DNA of 64,000 nt from Bromus sterilis (GCA_950022295.1 OX465596.1:8742001-8806000); one strand, 5' to 3'; counted from the first letter of the stretch, positions 1 to 11,844 are shown. The notes: generated by a model not told the origin, from the sequence alone. Numbers and translations: made by a program.

Positions 1-847
1 ACTATAGAAAGCAAAAGAACTCTAGGCTAAAAAATACATGTTAAGGTTTTTACAGAGTTAATTGATGGTTAATATTTATTCTGCTTTAACAGTCCTAATT
101 GGAGACCACACCAGTATCTATAAAAGTATAGGATACAAACTCCTGTATCAAATTGGGATCCCTCTTACTATTATTTTTATTTATTGAAAATAGGAAAAAG
201 GTTAAGATTTAAGAATATAAATGTATGGTCAAAATTTGATGATTAACATCCATAGTTGGGTTCTCAAGAGAAAAAGATATAGAGTTGAATGAGTTTTCTG
301 TTTGAAAACAAATTGGAAGATGTTGACTGTTTTTCGGGTCCTCTTTTTTGTAAAGAACGTGGTCTGTTTAATTTGAACTCAAGATGGATAAACTATTATA
401 AGAGATAAATATGCACCTAGAAAGCACATATATGTTGCGGCCCTCGGAAAACATGGAAGGTGTAAGCTACTGCCATGGGGATAATTATGTGCACTATCTA
501 ACAGACAAATTCAAAAAATGAATCATGTTGGGTACTAACATATTGGCAGAATGCTCGGTTAATACTGGCATCAAATTATGAAACACATAATCATTAAATA
601 AGACATGAATTTAAAACCCATGTAGACGGCAAGTAAATTGTAAAAGGAGAAAGAAACCCTAACTTACCATTGAGCATATAACTTAATCCATATCTGAATA
701 CTTAAACACTAATGCACAATATCTAGGTATTCATACGCTAGCAAGCTATAGATTATACATTATGTATGTGACTAATGACAAATCTAGACTACTCATGTAC
801 TCAACTAGTTATAGATTATCACTGCTGCCAGCTCCTACTGCGAGTTA
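1..847. other. 3' flank of FBX-1, no gene
   Basis: AT-rich sequence downstream of the minus-strand FBX-1. It is similar to the 3' flanks of FBX-2 (about 12540-12960) and FBX-4 (about 37800-38560), which share phrases such as a run around 'cacataatcattaaataag' and a 'cttgaacccaagtatgg'-like stretch. It is part of the ancestral F-box duplication unit and probably the intron between the F-box exon and a downstream GrpE-like exon. No coding region is recognised. Confidence 0.7.
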
Positions 848-2235
848 TTATACAAAGACTGATCGATAGCATATCTTCGGAGCAATGCAATGTCTCAGGA
901 AACAAACTTGACTGCATTTGATCGACAGATCAAACATAAAATGAAAATCCTTATTTAGCACCATGGTCACACACAAGAATAGGCTCACCGTGCTGTATGC
1001 CAAAGAAGGAGGCCAGAGCAAGTAGGGATGGACATGGTAGTCAAGTCGCCTCCTATTCTTAAGATGCTGCTTGAGCTCCCCCGTTTCAAGAGAGAAGGAC
1101 AGGAACCACTGAGGGGACTTGAACGCATGCACGTGATTCTTCCACGGGCGAGCTGAAAAGTAGACAAAACCATGGAAAACCGCCATGAACCGAACCGAGA
1201 TCGTATGTTCCACTGAACATCCCGTAATAACCTCCATAAACCTAGCGCGCAACGGGAACGTATCATCCAGCACAAATCTCTCCTCGATGCCGTCGTCGTC
1301 GTCACCGGCCGTCAAAATCCAGAGGCTAAACGTGCATTCCTTCTGAATATACTGTACGATGCAGAGCTTCCCATCCTTGGTCTGTCCGACCTTGTAGTAA
1401 CTAAGTCGTATATGCTTCTCAATGGCTCCGGCACATCTACTCGAGAGAAGCGAGACGTGCGTGTGTTGAGCACCAAAATGTACCTTCTGGTAAATGGCCA
1501 GATGTGCAAGGACTCGCACTGCCAGCAGATAAACCCATCCACCACCGTGCGGGTCGTGCCTCTGAGGCCCCCGGGCAGCGGCGTCGCCGTCTCCGGGAAG
1601 ATCTGCCACTCCATGGTGTCCGATGAGAAGACGGCGAACCGCGCGCATGGCCGTGAGTAGTCCTGACGGACACAGACCACACGGGACGGCCTACTTTGAT
1701 CCTCCTCGTCTTCGTCTTGAGGGGAGAGCGTGTGGAAGTGAAGGTAGGTGCCGTCGGGCAGGCCATGGCCCTCCTTGGGGTGGAGAATCAGGGCCATCGT
1801 CTGGGGGTTGTACAAAACTCGCTGCTTGGTGATCCGGTGTTCCATGGCGATGGAGCCACTGCAGGCAACCGAATAGTCAAAGAAATTGGCCCTCCACTCG
1901 GAAGTATCGTCGTCTTGGAGAGGGTTGAATCCGGCGTAGTCAGGCCATTGGGCGAGGAACCCAAAGCCATATAGCTTGTACATGTAGATCGCGAGGAAGC
2001 TAGGGAGGAGCGGTGGTGCTTGGAGCAGGCGGAAGCGGCGACGGAAGGCGCGGGACGAGCGGACGGCGCCGAGGAAGGCGCGGCAGGTGAAGGCCGCGGA
2101 GGCGAGGCTCGGGAGGTCCGGGAGGCGGAGGAAGATCTCTTGGAGCTCGTCGTCGCCGAGGTCCGTTATGGTGGTGGGAGTGAGACCGGGTGGTATGCGG
2201 TGTACCGCCGGCAGAGGCGGCGGGTGGGATGCCAT
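848..2235 (-). pseudogene. FBX-1: F-box protein gene with a frameshift
   Basis: Minus-strand F-box protein gene. The ATG at 2235 opens a frame with an F-box at about residues 22-65 (ITDLGDDELQEIFLRLPDL, then a conserved arginine-rich CRAFLGAVRSSRAFRRRF). F-box proteins are substrate receptors of SCF ubiquitin ligases. The C-terminal part (motifs TMEWQIFPET, VGQTKDGKLCIV, SPQWFLSFSLETGEL) matches FBX-2 and FBX-4. The first frame ends at 1312. The family-conserved C-terminus resumes in another frame and runs to 848. Between the conserved 'ccgg.gcc' and 'cagacc' landmarks (about 1380-1435) this copy has 53 bases against 48 in FBX-2 and 54 in FBX-4, so it is out of frame. The break is identical in the right arm, so it predates the duplication and is not a random sequencing error. 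It is either a pseudogene or a shortened 307-residue protein that keeps the F-box. Confidence 0.85.
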
Positions 2236-3349
2236 GGCTGCTTGTCGCCGTCGAGTTGAAGCTGCATAAAATAGAGACCTAGCCGAGATTATATTGTGGA
2301 GAAAATTATGTTTGGTTGTTTGTTACCGAGATAAAAGGAAAGGAGAACAACTTCTTGGAGATAAAAACTGCCAGTCGGTTGTGGATATTCATTCTGAGAG
2401 CAAATGGTTTAACGAATTATGGATAACCAGTCGGTACTCGGTTGCAATAAACTCTTGGGAATTCTTGCACGAACATACAGCAAACGTTCCAATAACCATT
2501 TGTTAACGAATTATTATTCGGCGTAGTCTGCACTCCCACGGATACGAGTCTATACGTTTGAAGTTGAAATTAAATGGTCATCCTGCCTGCATAAAATGGT
2601 AGTACTAGTAGAGAATGCCAAAGGGGGCAAATTTCAAAATGTCCTCAACACTTCAAACTTGCGCACAAGCATAATAAAATGGAAAACAAATGTGGGAAAT
2701 CTCTTTTTAAAATTCAGATACGCAACAAGTATGTGCTTTCTAGGTGTATCTCAGAACGAACGGGGTGCATTTTGTGTATGTTCCAGAGAAAAAAAAATAT
2801 CCTGCCAAGTGCAAACTAGTCATACTGAATACTGATGATGCTTACAGCCAGCTACATGAAACTCACTTACGATACTGTCATCACAGCATCTCTAAATGCT
2901 TAAAATTCAATGATTAAATAACACACCGATACTTGGGTTCAAGAGAAAAAGATACACAGTTGTGTTTGAAAAAAGATTGGAAGATGTGTTGATTGGTTTT
3001 GGACCCTCTTTTTCTTCACATGCACCTACAAAGCACATATATGATGCACACCTCCAAAAACATTGAAGATGTTAGATAGTGCCAATGGAATAATCATATG
3101 GAAAATCCCCCTTGGCTCTCGGATGCACACACACCTGATATGAATTTTATTTATTATTTTTTTTAAAAAAATCGACAAATTCTGAAGAAAAAAATCAGAG
3201 CATATTTGACTTTCTACTTGAAAATTGCGTGAAGAAAATAATAATTCAATGCACCAAGGACAAGAATAAAGTCTCCAGGACAAAAACTGTAAATAGTCAC
3301 TTGTATATAACATCATTTGTTTTGCCCAATTTAACGATTTTTTTATACG
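2236..3349. other. FBX-1 promoter side joined to FBX-2 3' flank
   Basis: The part nearest FBX-1 (2236-2620) is its 5' flank. It resembles the 5' flank of FBX-2 (14410-14545: a shared 'gagacctagccg' and 'gcgagataaaaggaaa'-like stretch) and of FBX-4 (36470-36610). The part at about 2850-3349 instead resembles sequence downstream of F-box copies (compare 225-540), so it is the 3' flank of FBX-2 that once abutted this site. A GrpE-like exon is expected between the two and is not found, so it appears deleted. Short open frames here have no recognisable product. Confidence 0.6.
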
Positions 3350-3365
3350 ACTAGAATAGAAATAT
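3350..3365. repeat. LINE target-site duplication, 3' side
   Basis: The 16-bp 'actagaatagaaatat' recurs exactly at 12493-12508. The two copies bracket a minus-strand LINE whose poly(A) (read here as T) begins at once inside this copy. The bases just outside differ (a against t), so the repeat is exactly 16 bp, typical of L1-type target-primed insertion. Confidence 0.85.
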
Positions 3366-4347
3366 ATTTTTTTTGAATTTTCACCGGGGGGGAGAGAACT
3401 CCCCCACCTGAATTTGTATTCATTTGCCTATAAGGCTTTGCAGCCTATTGCAAGATAGGTTCAAGCGAACCAGAAGTACAGGGGGGCACGGAGAGAAGAA
3501 ATAAAAAGAAAACTCTACATAACACAGAACACACTTAACATGGGGAACAAAGAGGGAAAACACAACACAACACTACAAAAAGCACCGCGAGGAGAGACGA
3601 ACGACATCAGCCAGCCGAGACCAAAGCAAGACACTGCAACCGACGGCGTAGTCGAAAGGCACCGCGTATCCGAGACTGCACAACGCCGCGACACCACCTG
3701 CGTCGGGGGTGCAGTCGAAGGGGCAAGCGAGACCGAGACGACGCCCCGTCACCTATGTGCCAACAGCATAGTCGAAGGGCATCGCCAAGCAGACAAATTG
3801 ATGGCACTGCATCGTCGACGCAATCGAAAGGCACCAGACAACCGAGACTGCACAACGCCGCGACACCATCTGTGTCGGGGGCGCAGTCGAAAGGTTACCC
3901 GGGGCCGAGACGACGCCACAACACCTCTTGTACCACCAACGAGACTGCTAAGCACCGCTAAGCAGAGACTCACCAGGAGAGCACACGAGCACGACATACA
4001 CGGCCGTCAACCCCAGAAATGGCCGCACCACCAACCGCACCACCACCACCATCCAACCCGCAAAGGCCCGTCGACTGGTCCCTACTCCAAGATGACGCCC
4101 ACAAGAGGGGTACGACGCGAGGCGCCGCCATCATCCGATCCGCGAGCACGAATCTAAGGTTTCCCTCGGAGCAAGGGACGGAAAAGAGGAGAGTGCATTA
4201 CCACGGCAACGCCTTCAAGAAGATAAGCGACGCCGTCGAGCGCCGCCGCCGCCGGCACCGGCCATAGCCGATGACAAACTTTTGCATGGCATCAACATAC
4301 TCCCTCCTCCCATACCAGCCGACACGACGGAGCAGCAACAACAGTTT
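3366..4347 (-). mobile_element. LINE 3' part (left arm), cut off from its 5' part
   Basis: On the minus strand the fragment ends in a conserved tail: a 'tacttctggttcgcttgaac' block, a 'gcaaatgaatacaaattcag' block, a G-rich hairpin-like 'ctccccc..ggtgaaaattc' and poly(A). The same tail occurs as a tiny insertion near 10089-10124. No intact gag or RT frame is present. At 3640-3920 two copies of a ~174-bp unit lie in tandem (shared 'gagactgcacaacgccgcga'). The fragment stops at 4347, where the U-box-bearing block is inserted. Its remaining 5' part is at 11845-12492. Identification as a non-LTR element rests on poly(A), the 16-bp TSD and 5' truncation elsewhere, not on coding capacity. Confidence 0.7.
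4217..4347. repeat. 131-bp direct repeat, copy 1
   Basis: Identical, as read by eye, to 11845-11975 (offset 7628). It is LINE sequence ending '...agcaacaacagttt'. The two copies flank a 7497-bp non-LINE block (4348-11844). Bases just outside differ at both ends (4216 c/11844 t; 4348 a/11976 g). Confidence 0.9.
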
Positions 4348-6864
4348 ATGTTAGCATTCCTGGTCATATAGATATTCTGCTCCAAAGTTGCTATGCTGTT
4401 GTTTTTGACAGCCACCTCAATTTTTCACTAAGTCTGTTACTTTGCGATGCCATGTTGTTTGCTTAATATCTTTTGATATATGATGTCTTTTTGCATGATT
4501 CTTTTTGTCATGCCTTCCATGTCATGTCTACTTTAATTGCAAGTCATTTTTGAGCATGTTTGCATTGATTATCCTGTTTATGCTTTGCTCTAAACTGTGC
4601 TTCGTGATGTTGGCAGTTTGTGCCCGTAACTTGTTTTGCTTATATCTTTTTAACCGTAACTCCGTTTGGAGTGTTCTTTATATGTAACTTGATTAGTTTT
4701 TCGTGTACTTTGTGTTTATGCTATTGTTTGCTGTTGTTAACCAACCTAAAATATGGTTTAGGACAGAACAGTACCAAATCTTTTAATCATCGTGTGGCAC
4801 TTGGTGTTATGCCATGTTTAGGTTGTGCCTCACTTAAATTGACTAGCATAGATAGTTTACTTTGTGCTTTACCTTTTGCCATGTTTGTGTGCTATGCCAT
4901 GCTTGCTTGAGTTGCCACGTTAATAACCGTTGTTTGATCACCTGTAGCTAAGCAACTTGAACCACCGTAAACGTGCGGTATCCGTCGTGTGTGACCGATA
5001 CCCCACTTAAATCGTTAGTAACCGTTCTCGACGATAGATCCGTATCGCGTTGCCGTGCCTTGTGTTGTCTTCTTGATCTTGTGTTGCTCCGTAGTAATAG
5101 TGGTGCACCGTTGATTGCTTTTCAGTGTTTATTTTCTTGTGTGCTTCCGCGGGTACCTGTCGGAGACGATGCGAGCTTGCGATCAACTACACCTTCGGAA
5201 CCCGACTTATCAACAGGCAAGGACTATACATTACTTATGATCCATTCTATTTCAACCAGCGGTTTGCATGCTAGTCTAGGTTAGGTTCGATGTTTGATCC
5301 TACCACATGTTTACAGCCTCTTTCAAACCGATACAGCCATGTCCCTTCCCAGCAAACCTTGTACTGCTATGTTACTATTGCTCGTTGCTCAGCCCCTGCT
5401 TAGTATGCATGCTTAGGAGGCTACGATGTTACCCTGTTACTCCTGGGTTTGGGATATCACATTATTATATTGTTGTTGATGATATGATTATTATAATGTT
5501 GGCTATATTCGACGAAGGATGGAAGGTCTAGGCTATCCCGCCCCGACGCTTTGTTCCATTCGAGTCACCTAGGACCCGAGTTCCGGGTATTGGTTTTAAG
5601 ACTGAGCGTGCCTAACCGCGTGTGGGATTTTATGGGGTCCCCTTTTCTTACCTACCTAGCTTCAAACATTTCGAGTGGTGGCCCTAGCTCATTTACCATT
5701 TGAAACCGTGTGTGTGCTGGTCAGCTGCCAGTTGTTTTCAAACCAACCCGGACCAGTGAGGACTTAGTTCCCTTGCTGGCCCACCTTGTTCGGCTGAGGA
5801 TCCGGTTTCCCATGTGTGATTAACCGGCTATCCAAACCCGAGACAGACGGTAGAGACCAGATCGAGAGAGCGGCCGGCTCTTGAGATGGACGTCGACTCA
5901 CCGGGGGCCACCCGGATTTGTTCGTTGTTAGCTAGAGGGACCTGTCGTTTTGGATCTCTTGGAACTAAATCATAAAATGGTTGCCTGTGATGGGTAGCAA
6001 CTGAGAGTGATGGACGTGTGTGCGAAGCCTCGTAATGGGCAGTTGGTACACCCCTGCAGGGTTAAATCTTTTCGAGAAGCCGTGTCCACGGTTATGGACG
6101 ACTTGAGACCTACTCCTTGTTCATAGACAACAACAACTGAGATAATTTTAATATAACTTGATCAACGCGTGTGTGTGCCTTGACTGCTTCTTCTTTGTCG
6201 GGATGCGAAGAGGAGGACAAGGATAGGATAGGTGTTATGATTGCGTAAGTAGTTGATAGCAAGACTTGTTGGGGGCGATTCCTCATCGAATGCTTGGCTT
6301 CTTATCTTACTCTCTAGATCGTTAGCCACTTCATAAATGCTAGTGCGGCAGCAACCTCACCACTTACCCCTTCCTTACCGTAAACTACTAGTTGTCCTAG
6401 AATGACGAGTGATGAAGTCCTTGCTGGGTCAGATGACCACTACAGTTGGATGCTGAGTACCTCTGTACTCATGATACTACCCCCAAACTCTTTTCAGGGT
6501 TCTTGATCGACAACAGGTATGGTGATCGACGTTTCACGTGGAGACTCGACGACGACTAGTTAGGCGGATCCCGGCGGAGGGCCTGGACCCGTGTGGTTAT
6601 GGGATCGATGTTTTCTTTTGTCACTAGGCATTTGATTGTAGTCTGTACTCAGACATATATCTTCCGCTGTTGTATAGTATTAAGGCAGTTGTATGCCGAT
6701 TGTATGAGATGTTGTATCCTTGTATCTGTAATGTTGTGATATCATGTTGGAAATCCGGGGCATATGGCTTTGTCATATGTCGCGGTGGGACCGATACGTG
6801 CTTCGTCCTCGGATCTGGGTGGAAACACCTAGATCTGGAGCAGTACCGCATATCGGGCCTTACA
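4348..6864. mobile_element. Truncated long LTR (left arm)
   Basis: Related in opposite orientation to the first ~2.5 kb of the complete solo LTR at 18340-22472. Both have the terminus TGTAAGGCCCGATATGCGG (here read on the minus strand, ending at 6864) and share blocks throughout, for example the 'gtcgggttccgaaggtgtag' and 'ggtaagtaagg'-like regions. Homology fades near 4400, so the other LTR end is missing and no target duplication can be defined. Several short open frames are LTR shadows. Confidence 0.75.
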
Positions 6865-7635
6865 GGCATAGAGGTCACCGTTATTGCGGAGGTGGAGGAA
6901 GAATAAAGGAGAATAGATGGTTTTGCCTAGGAGAATGGAGCAGCCGTATGAATGCAGGACGTCGAAGCGAGTTTCCCGGCCGCCGCGCTAGTTTAATGTT
7001 GATAGGTGACGGACGAATAGTCATCCATCGTGTCTCTCCAATATTGAACAAGCGCAAAGACCGGGACTTTCGGCTGACGCGTCACCTGTCTCTCCAGTGA
7101 ATGGTTGCATCGGCTCTAGCTAGGCATCAATACTGGTTGCAGTGACCGACCGTGCATGCGCTTGGCCAATATCCAATGCCAGCGGGCCCTCTATGAATGC
7201 ACGATGACCACTTCGCGCGCGGAGAGATTTTTGGTACAAAAAATTTGTGTAAGACCTGGATCTCGAATGAGAACGTTTTAACGATCCGAACGTCCACAAA
7301 ACCCTTGATTTAGGTCAAAATTGCGGAAACACGAACAAATAAACCGGCCCACAAACAAATTTAAGAGTGCGTGTAATGATAAAAATGGTTCGTTAGTCTA
7401 GTTTAAACAAATACAGAAGATTTGAAAATCAACGTTAGAGATGCCCTAACAAAACACCATACCATAGGTAAATCAACTTTCGAGTTTCCTGTACAACTTT
7501 ACATACTCCATCCCCATTGTTGCTCTTAAAAAATGCGAGCAGCGCAGGGAAGCAGAGGGACAAAAATCTGGCCACCGAAGTATTTGTTTGTACACGAAGG
7601 AAGCAATATGTACAGCTTATCAACAAGTTGGTGTG
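6865..7635. other. 3' flank of the left U-box gene, no gene
   Basis: Unique-looking sequence between the LTR end and the U-box stop codon at 7636. The part nearest the gene (about 7430-7635) is presumably its 3' UTR and terminator. I see no further coding region. Confidence 0.5.
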
Positions 7636-9708
7636 CTACACTCGAATGACACGGTCACCGGCCGGCGGCGCGACCGGCTGCATCTGGCGCTGGTCGTACA
7701 CCCGGTGGATCTCGTTGATGAGCCACCTCGCCCTCTTGTTCGCCGCAGGGCTGCCGTCGACGACGAGCGCGTACAGCGCCGGCATGAGCTCGGTCATCTT
7801 GCCCATGGGGGCGACGACCTTGTCCCCTCCGTGCCGGCACAGCGAGACCAGCAGCGCCACGCAGTGGTCCTTCCCAGACCGAGACGCCGACACGCCGAGG
7901 AAGCCGACGAGTCTCGCCACGAGCTCCGAGCTGGCCAGGATGGCCGCCGCGCCGGCCGGCTGCTCGGCGATCCTCGCGAGCAGGGCGACGGAGTCGTTGG
8001 CGAGGTCTTCGCGGTCGCCGGCCAGGAGGTTGGCGAGCACGCCCACGGCGCCGGCGGACACCGCCTTGCCGATGCTGGCGGCGCCGTGGAGCACACCGTG
8101 GAGGCTCACCAGCGCGTTCTTGCGGCCGCGGTAGGCGCCCTCCCTCATGAGGTGCACCAGCGTGGGGATGGCCTCCGGGATGCGGCTGATCTCCCGGCAG
8201 TGCTCGCTGTTGGGCGAGAGGTAGAAGAGGATGGCCGCCGCGTTCTGCCGCGCCTCGGCCTTGGCAGCGACGTTGACGGCGTCGACGACGAGCCCGAGCC
8301 CGCCGGCCTCAACCAGCGCGGTACGCCCGGCTGCGTGCTTGGAGAGGTTGAGGAGGCTGGCGACGGCGTTGTCTTGGACGGACGCGTCCGGCGAGGAGAG
8401 CAGGTGGAGGAGCCACGGCACGGCGTCGGCCTCAACGAGGCACGCGCGGTGGTGCACGTTGCGCTTCGCCAGCTTCCGCACCTCGTACGCCGCCTTACTC
8501 TGCTCCTCCGGCGTGCCCCGAGAGAGCCTGGCGATGAGGAATGCCACGGCGAGACGCACGCCGCCGGCCGCCGCCGGGCCGAACGCCGCGGCGGTCTTGT
8601 CGACCGCGCACCGGTGCTTGCTGCTCGGCTCCTCCTTGAGCGAGGTGCCATTGCTGAGGAGCAGCTGCTCGACAATGCCGCGCACGGCGACGTTCGGCAC
8701 GAACTGAGCGCTGCGGAGCCTCTCGCCAGTAACAGGGCACGTCCGGCACCCGCTTTTAATCCACCGTTTGATGGACGTCCGGTCGTAGGTCTGGCCGGTG
8801 GCCACGGTCACCGGGTCCGTCATCAACTCCAGGCTTATCGGGCATTGCAGCGCCTCCTGGTTGGTCTTGGTCCACGCCGCGCAGCTCGCCGCCGGCCTCG
8901 ACCCGTCAGCTTTCTTGGCATCAACGCGGTCAAACAAGACGACGCGGCAGTAGACGAGGAACGCCATGAGGCCGGCGATGAGCACGAGGTCGTTGTCGTT
9001 CTCGCGGCCGTCCTCAAGGCGCTCCAGCTGCTCGGCCTCAAGGAAAGCGACCTCCTCGGCGCAGCCCCACCAGCTGGTGACGCCGACGCGGCCGAGCACC
9101 ATCCGGGCGTCGTCGGCGGGCGGCGCGGCGCCGCTCCTGAACAGGGTGAGCATGGAGCGCACGCTCCGGGCCGCGCGCCCGTCGTCCGCGTCCGGCCACA
9201 CCGGCGCGCGCCACGCCTGCTCGGACACGAGCCGCGCGAGCTCCCCGGACTCGACGGACGCGCCGACGACGTCCGCCGGCAGGACGTCGATGGCCGTGGC
9301 GACGGAGCCGAGGATGACCCGGAGCTCGGAGGCGACGAGGTCGGCGTTCATCAGCACCCACAGCCGCGCCCCGCTCCTGGCGCAGTCCGCGAGCAGGAAC
9401 CGGAGCTTCTGCATCGCCACGTGAAGCTCCGACAGGCCGAGCACTGACGCGCCCGGCAGGGGCGCCGACGTTGACGCCTCGCGGACCTCCTCGAGGAACG
9501 CGAGTAGGAGGCGCGTGACGCGCAGGGCCTCGCCGGCCCCTCGCCGGAGCACGGGGAAGGCGCGGGCGTCGTGGCGGGCGACGTCGGCCACGAGGGCGAG
9601 GAGCGACGCCAGCAGCGTCCCCGGCGCGATGGCCTCGCACGGGCACACCGCCGGCAGCGCCAGCATGCGGCGGCCCGGCGGCGGTCTGCGGTCGCGTCGC
9701 GGCGGCAT
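7636..9708 (-). CDS. U-box/ARM-repeat E3 ubiquitin ligase, PUB18/19-like (left copy)
   Basis: Intact intronless 690-residue protein on the minus strand, ATG at 9708. A U-box N-terminal helical region spans about residues 15-260. The U-box is at about 285-355 (QCPISLELMTDPVTVATGQ, then TYDRTSIKRWI and CPVTGERL). Armadillo-like repeats run from about 385 to 680 (VPWLLHLLSSPDASVQDNAV, ASLLNLSKHAAGR and similar). Plant U-box proteins of this layout (UND-U-box-ARM) act with an E2 to ubiquitinate targets. Arabidopsis PUB18/PUB19 are intronless, have almost the same length and act in ABA/drought responses. The PUB18/19 assignment is inferred from layout and length. It is the twin of 25380-27452, with no amino-acid difference between them. 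Long antisense open frames across it are GC-driven shadows. Confident for family, moderate for subgroup. Confidence 0.93.
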   Translation of the reverse strand: MPPRRDRRPPPGRRMLALPAVCPCEAIAPGTLLASLLALVADVARHDARAFPVLRRGAGEALRVTRLLLAFLEEVREASTSAPLPGASVLGLSELHVAMQKLRFLLADCARSGARLWVLMNADLVASELRVILGSVATAIDVLPADVVGASVESGELARLVSEQAWRAPVWPDADDGRAARSVRSMLTLFRSGAAPPADDARMVLGRVGVTSWWGCAEEVAFLEAEQLERLEDGRENDNDLVLIAGLMAFLVYCRVVLFDRVDAKKADGSRPAASCAAWTKTNQEALQCPISLELMTDPVTVATGQTYDRTSIKRWIKSGCRTCPVTGERLRSAQFVPNVAVRGIVEQLLLSNGTSLKEEPSSKHRCAVDKTAAAFGPAAAGGVRLAVAFLIARLSRGTPEEQSKAAYEVRKLAKRNVHHRACLVEADAVPWLLHLLSSPDASVQDNAVASLLNLSKHAAGRTALVEAGGLGLVVDAVNVAAKAEARQNAAAILFYLSPNSEHCREISRIPEAIPTLVHLMREGAYRGRKNALVSLHGVLHGAASIGKAVSAGAVGVLANLLAGDREDLANDSVALLARIAEQPAGAAAILASSELVARLVGFLGVSASRSGKDHCVALLVSLCRHGGDKVVAPMGKMTELMPALYALVVDGSPAANKRARWLINEIHRVYDQRQMQPVAPPAGDRVIRV

Positions 9709-10072
9709 CTCGTCGTGCGGGCAATACTCCTAGCAGATAGATGATGGCGATCGGATTTGGAGGGGACGCAGCTGAGAATTGAGAAGCGGCGGCCAAGAAT
9801 TGGAAGCGGGCGGAGCTATTTGTAGAGACGGCGACACACGTGGTGCCTCGGACGTGGACGGCCATGGATGGAGCTTGGGACGCGCGGTGCTTCGCCGATG
9901 GTGGCGCGAAAGAATCTGGCCATGGTGGACGGCGGCAACGCGCCATTGTTATGATTGCATTGTTCCCTCCAGTACGGCCGGCTGCATTTTTAAATCCTGT
10001 TGTTTGTTTATGTGCTTCAGATAACGATTTGCTCAGCGCTAAAAAACAAATAAAAGATCTGCTAGCCTTTTC

Positions 10073-10140
10073 AAATTCATATTTTTTTATAATTTTCACC
10101 GGGGGAAGAGAACCTCCCCACCTGAAATTCATATTTTTTA
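10073..10140 (-). mobile_element. Minute 5'-truncated LINE insertion with TSD
   Basis: The target sequence 'aaattcatattttttt' (10073-10088) recurs as 'aaattcatatttttta' at 10125-10140. Between the copies lie only ~36 bp, matching the extreme 3' tail of the LINE at 3366 ('ataattttcaccggggg...cccacctg'). This is a severely 5'-truncated retro-insertion. Mirror copy at 24948-25015. Confidence 0.75.
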
Positions 10141-10746
10141 AAACATTACGTTCATAGACACGCACAACACGCAGGTACACTTCACCCCTTAAACACACGC
10201 GTAACATTATCTTTATTAACATTGTTAAGAGGTTCATTTTGACAGATTTTGAAAATGATAAGTTGCCACAAGCGTATTATGATCGACGATCGGAACATGA
10301 CACTGAAAGGATAGCGCCGATGAGCATGTAAATTTTTTTTAAATGTGAACGTTCGTATCAAGTTTAAGTCTTAAATTTAAATGGACTAGTTTCATCACAA
10401 AAAACCAAACCATCTATGATAGACTTAGTTAAAAAAAAGTGTTTTAGTGCTCGAGCTTTGTGGAGCTTATCATTTTGTAAATAACATTTCAAAGTTGTAC
10501 AAAATATAATAAGAAGACAATGTATGCTTCATCTGCGCAGATTTTCATGAGGAGATACATTACACCTTGAGCTACAAAACGAAATCTCAAAATCGATTAT
10601 TTTGAAAATACTGAATAGTATGTGCATTAGTTGCTGACACCATTAATTTGGACGTGGTATATTTTTTTGTACCTCGTCACGGATCAAAGTATTTTCTTGT
10701 GAAAGTCTGCACACTTGTAGTACGTAGTACTAGCATACATGCATGC

Positions 10747-10818
10747 ATATGTTAATGTGATTCTTTTCAGGGGTTTTGCAGGATATGTTAATGTGATTCT
10801 TTTCAGGGGTTTTCCAGG
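10747..10818. repeat. 36-bp tandem duplication
   Basis: The unit starting 'atatgttaatgtgattcttt' occurs twice back to back (10747-10782 and 10783-10818), with one difference near the end (tgcagg/tccagg). Mirror copy at 24270-24341. Confidence 0.9.
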
Positions 10819-11844
10819 CTTTGAAACGCATATTTTAAACAAACATTTTCAAATAAAGGGCTCCATGCATGAGCAGTGAAACACCACGGGCATTAAAACG
10901 TGGAAAGGAGGGCACAACGTGAGCGCATGTTTGCACGAGCAAAGATTAACCAGGCACGAGTAAGTGAGTAATTAAGGACGGGGTAACAGATTGCGGTTAG
11001 TAGTTTGACAGCTTGGGCGGCGTCGCTGTGTTTTACACTAATTAAGCATAGTTACAGCCAGGTGAAGCTAGCCACGGATAGAATGAGGTCACGTGACATT
11101 GGCTGGAGCTCTTCCAAAATACAGCTATAGATAATCACCTCGGCGAATGTCGGCAGGAGGACCAATAAGTTGGGAAGTGTCCGCCGTCCAGCCCAGGGCA
11201 TGGCATGTGGCATGGGGGCTTCATGAGGAGTTGGGCCCACATGGCCGACACCGTGCCGACCCACCAGGTGTTGGCTCCCGAGCGGCCGCTGCCTCCAAGC
11301 CATACTCATGATAACATCACTTCAAAATGCTTTCTTAAATACTGGCATTTTAGAACATCAATTCTATTTTTTTATCATCTACAATCTACTATCTACTCAC
11401 TACTACAATACAACTGTAAAAGCAAAAGAAAGACTGATCCAAACCATCTTTACCGTTAAACAATGTTAATCTAACGATGCAGATTACTTTCATGTTTAGA
11501 GGAGCACAACACATCTAATACCTTGAAATTTATTATTAATTACTCATCATTACCATTGCTTATAATCCGCTAAGAAAATAATGGTTAGCTAATTAATATG
11601 ATTGTCCGATATAAAAGGAAATCGCTCATTTTATACCCGCGCCCAAGCCTGAACCTTCCATGTCTTGTTTATATATGCGCAGGAAAGCCGTGTGCCCTTC
11701 ACTGTGCTCCACTTTCTCCAATGTTATCTCAAACGTTCGCTTTAGTCTATGTGTCTGTACGAACGTACTCCATTGTTAACGGGTTTTTGGTATCGTGTGG
11801 AATAGGCCCTCTTTTATCGTAATCAAAGGCAAGGCGACGGTTTT

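Larger units (their letters stand above)
9709..11844. other. 5' flank of left U-box gene and AT-rich sequence
   Basis: Holds the promoter of the minus-strand U-box gene, then AT-rich sequence without a recognisable gene. It includes a 36-bp tandem duplication (10747-10818) and a tiny LINE-tail insertion (10073-10140). It ends at the 131-bp repeat and palindrome boundary. Confidence 0.55.

Noticed and set aside
3540..4157. 205-codon frame and overlapping frames in the LINE 3' part
   Set aside because: They run through a 174-bp tandem repeat on both strands and have no recognisable protein motif.
7588..9447. 619-codon open frame antisense to the U-box gene (mirror 25641-27500)
   Set aside because: Arg/His/Gly-rich shadow of a GC-rich coding region; the opposite strand has clear U-box and ARM motifs.
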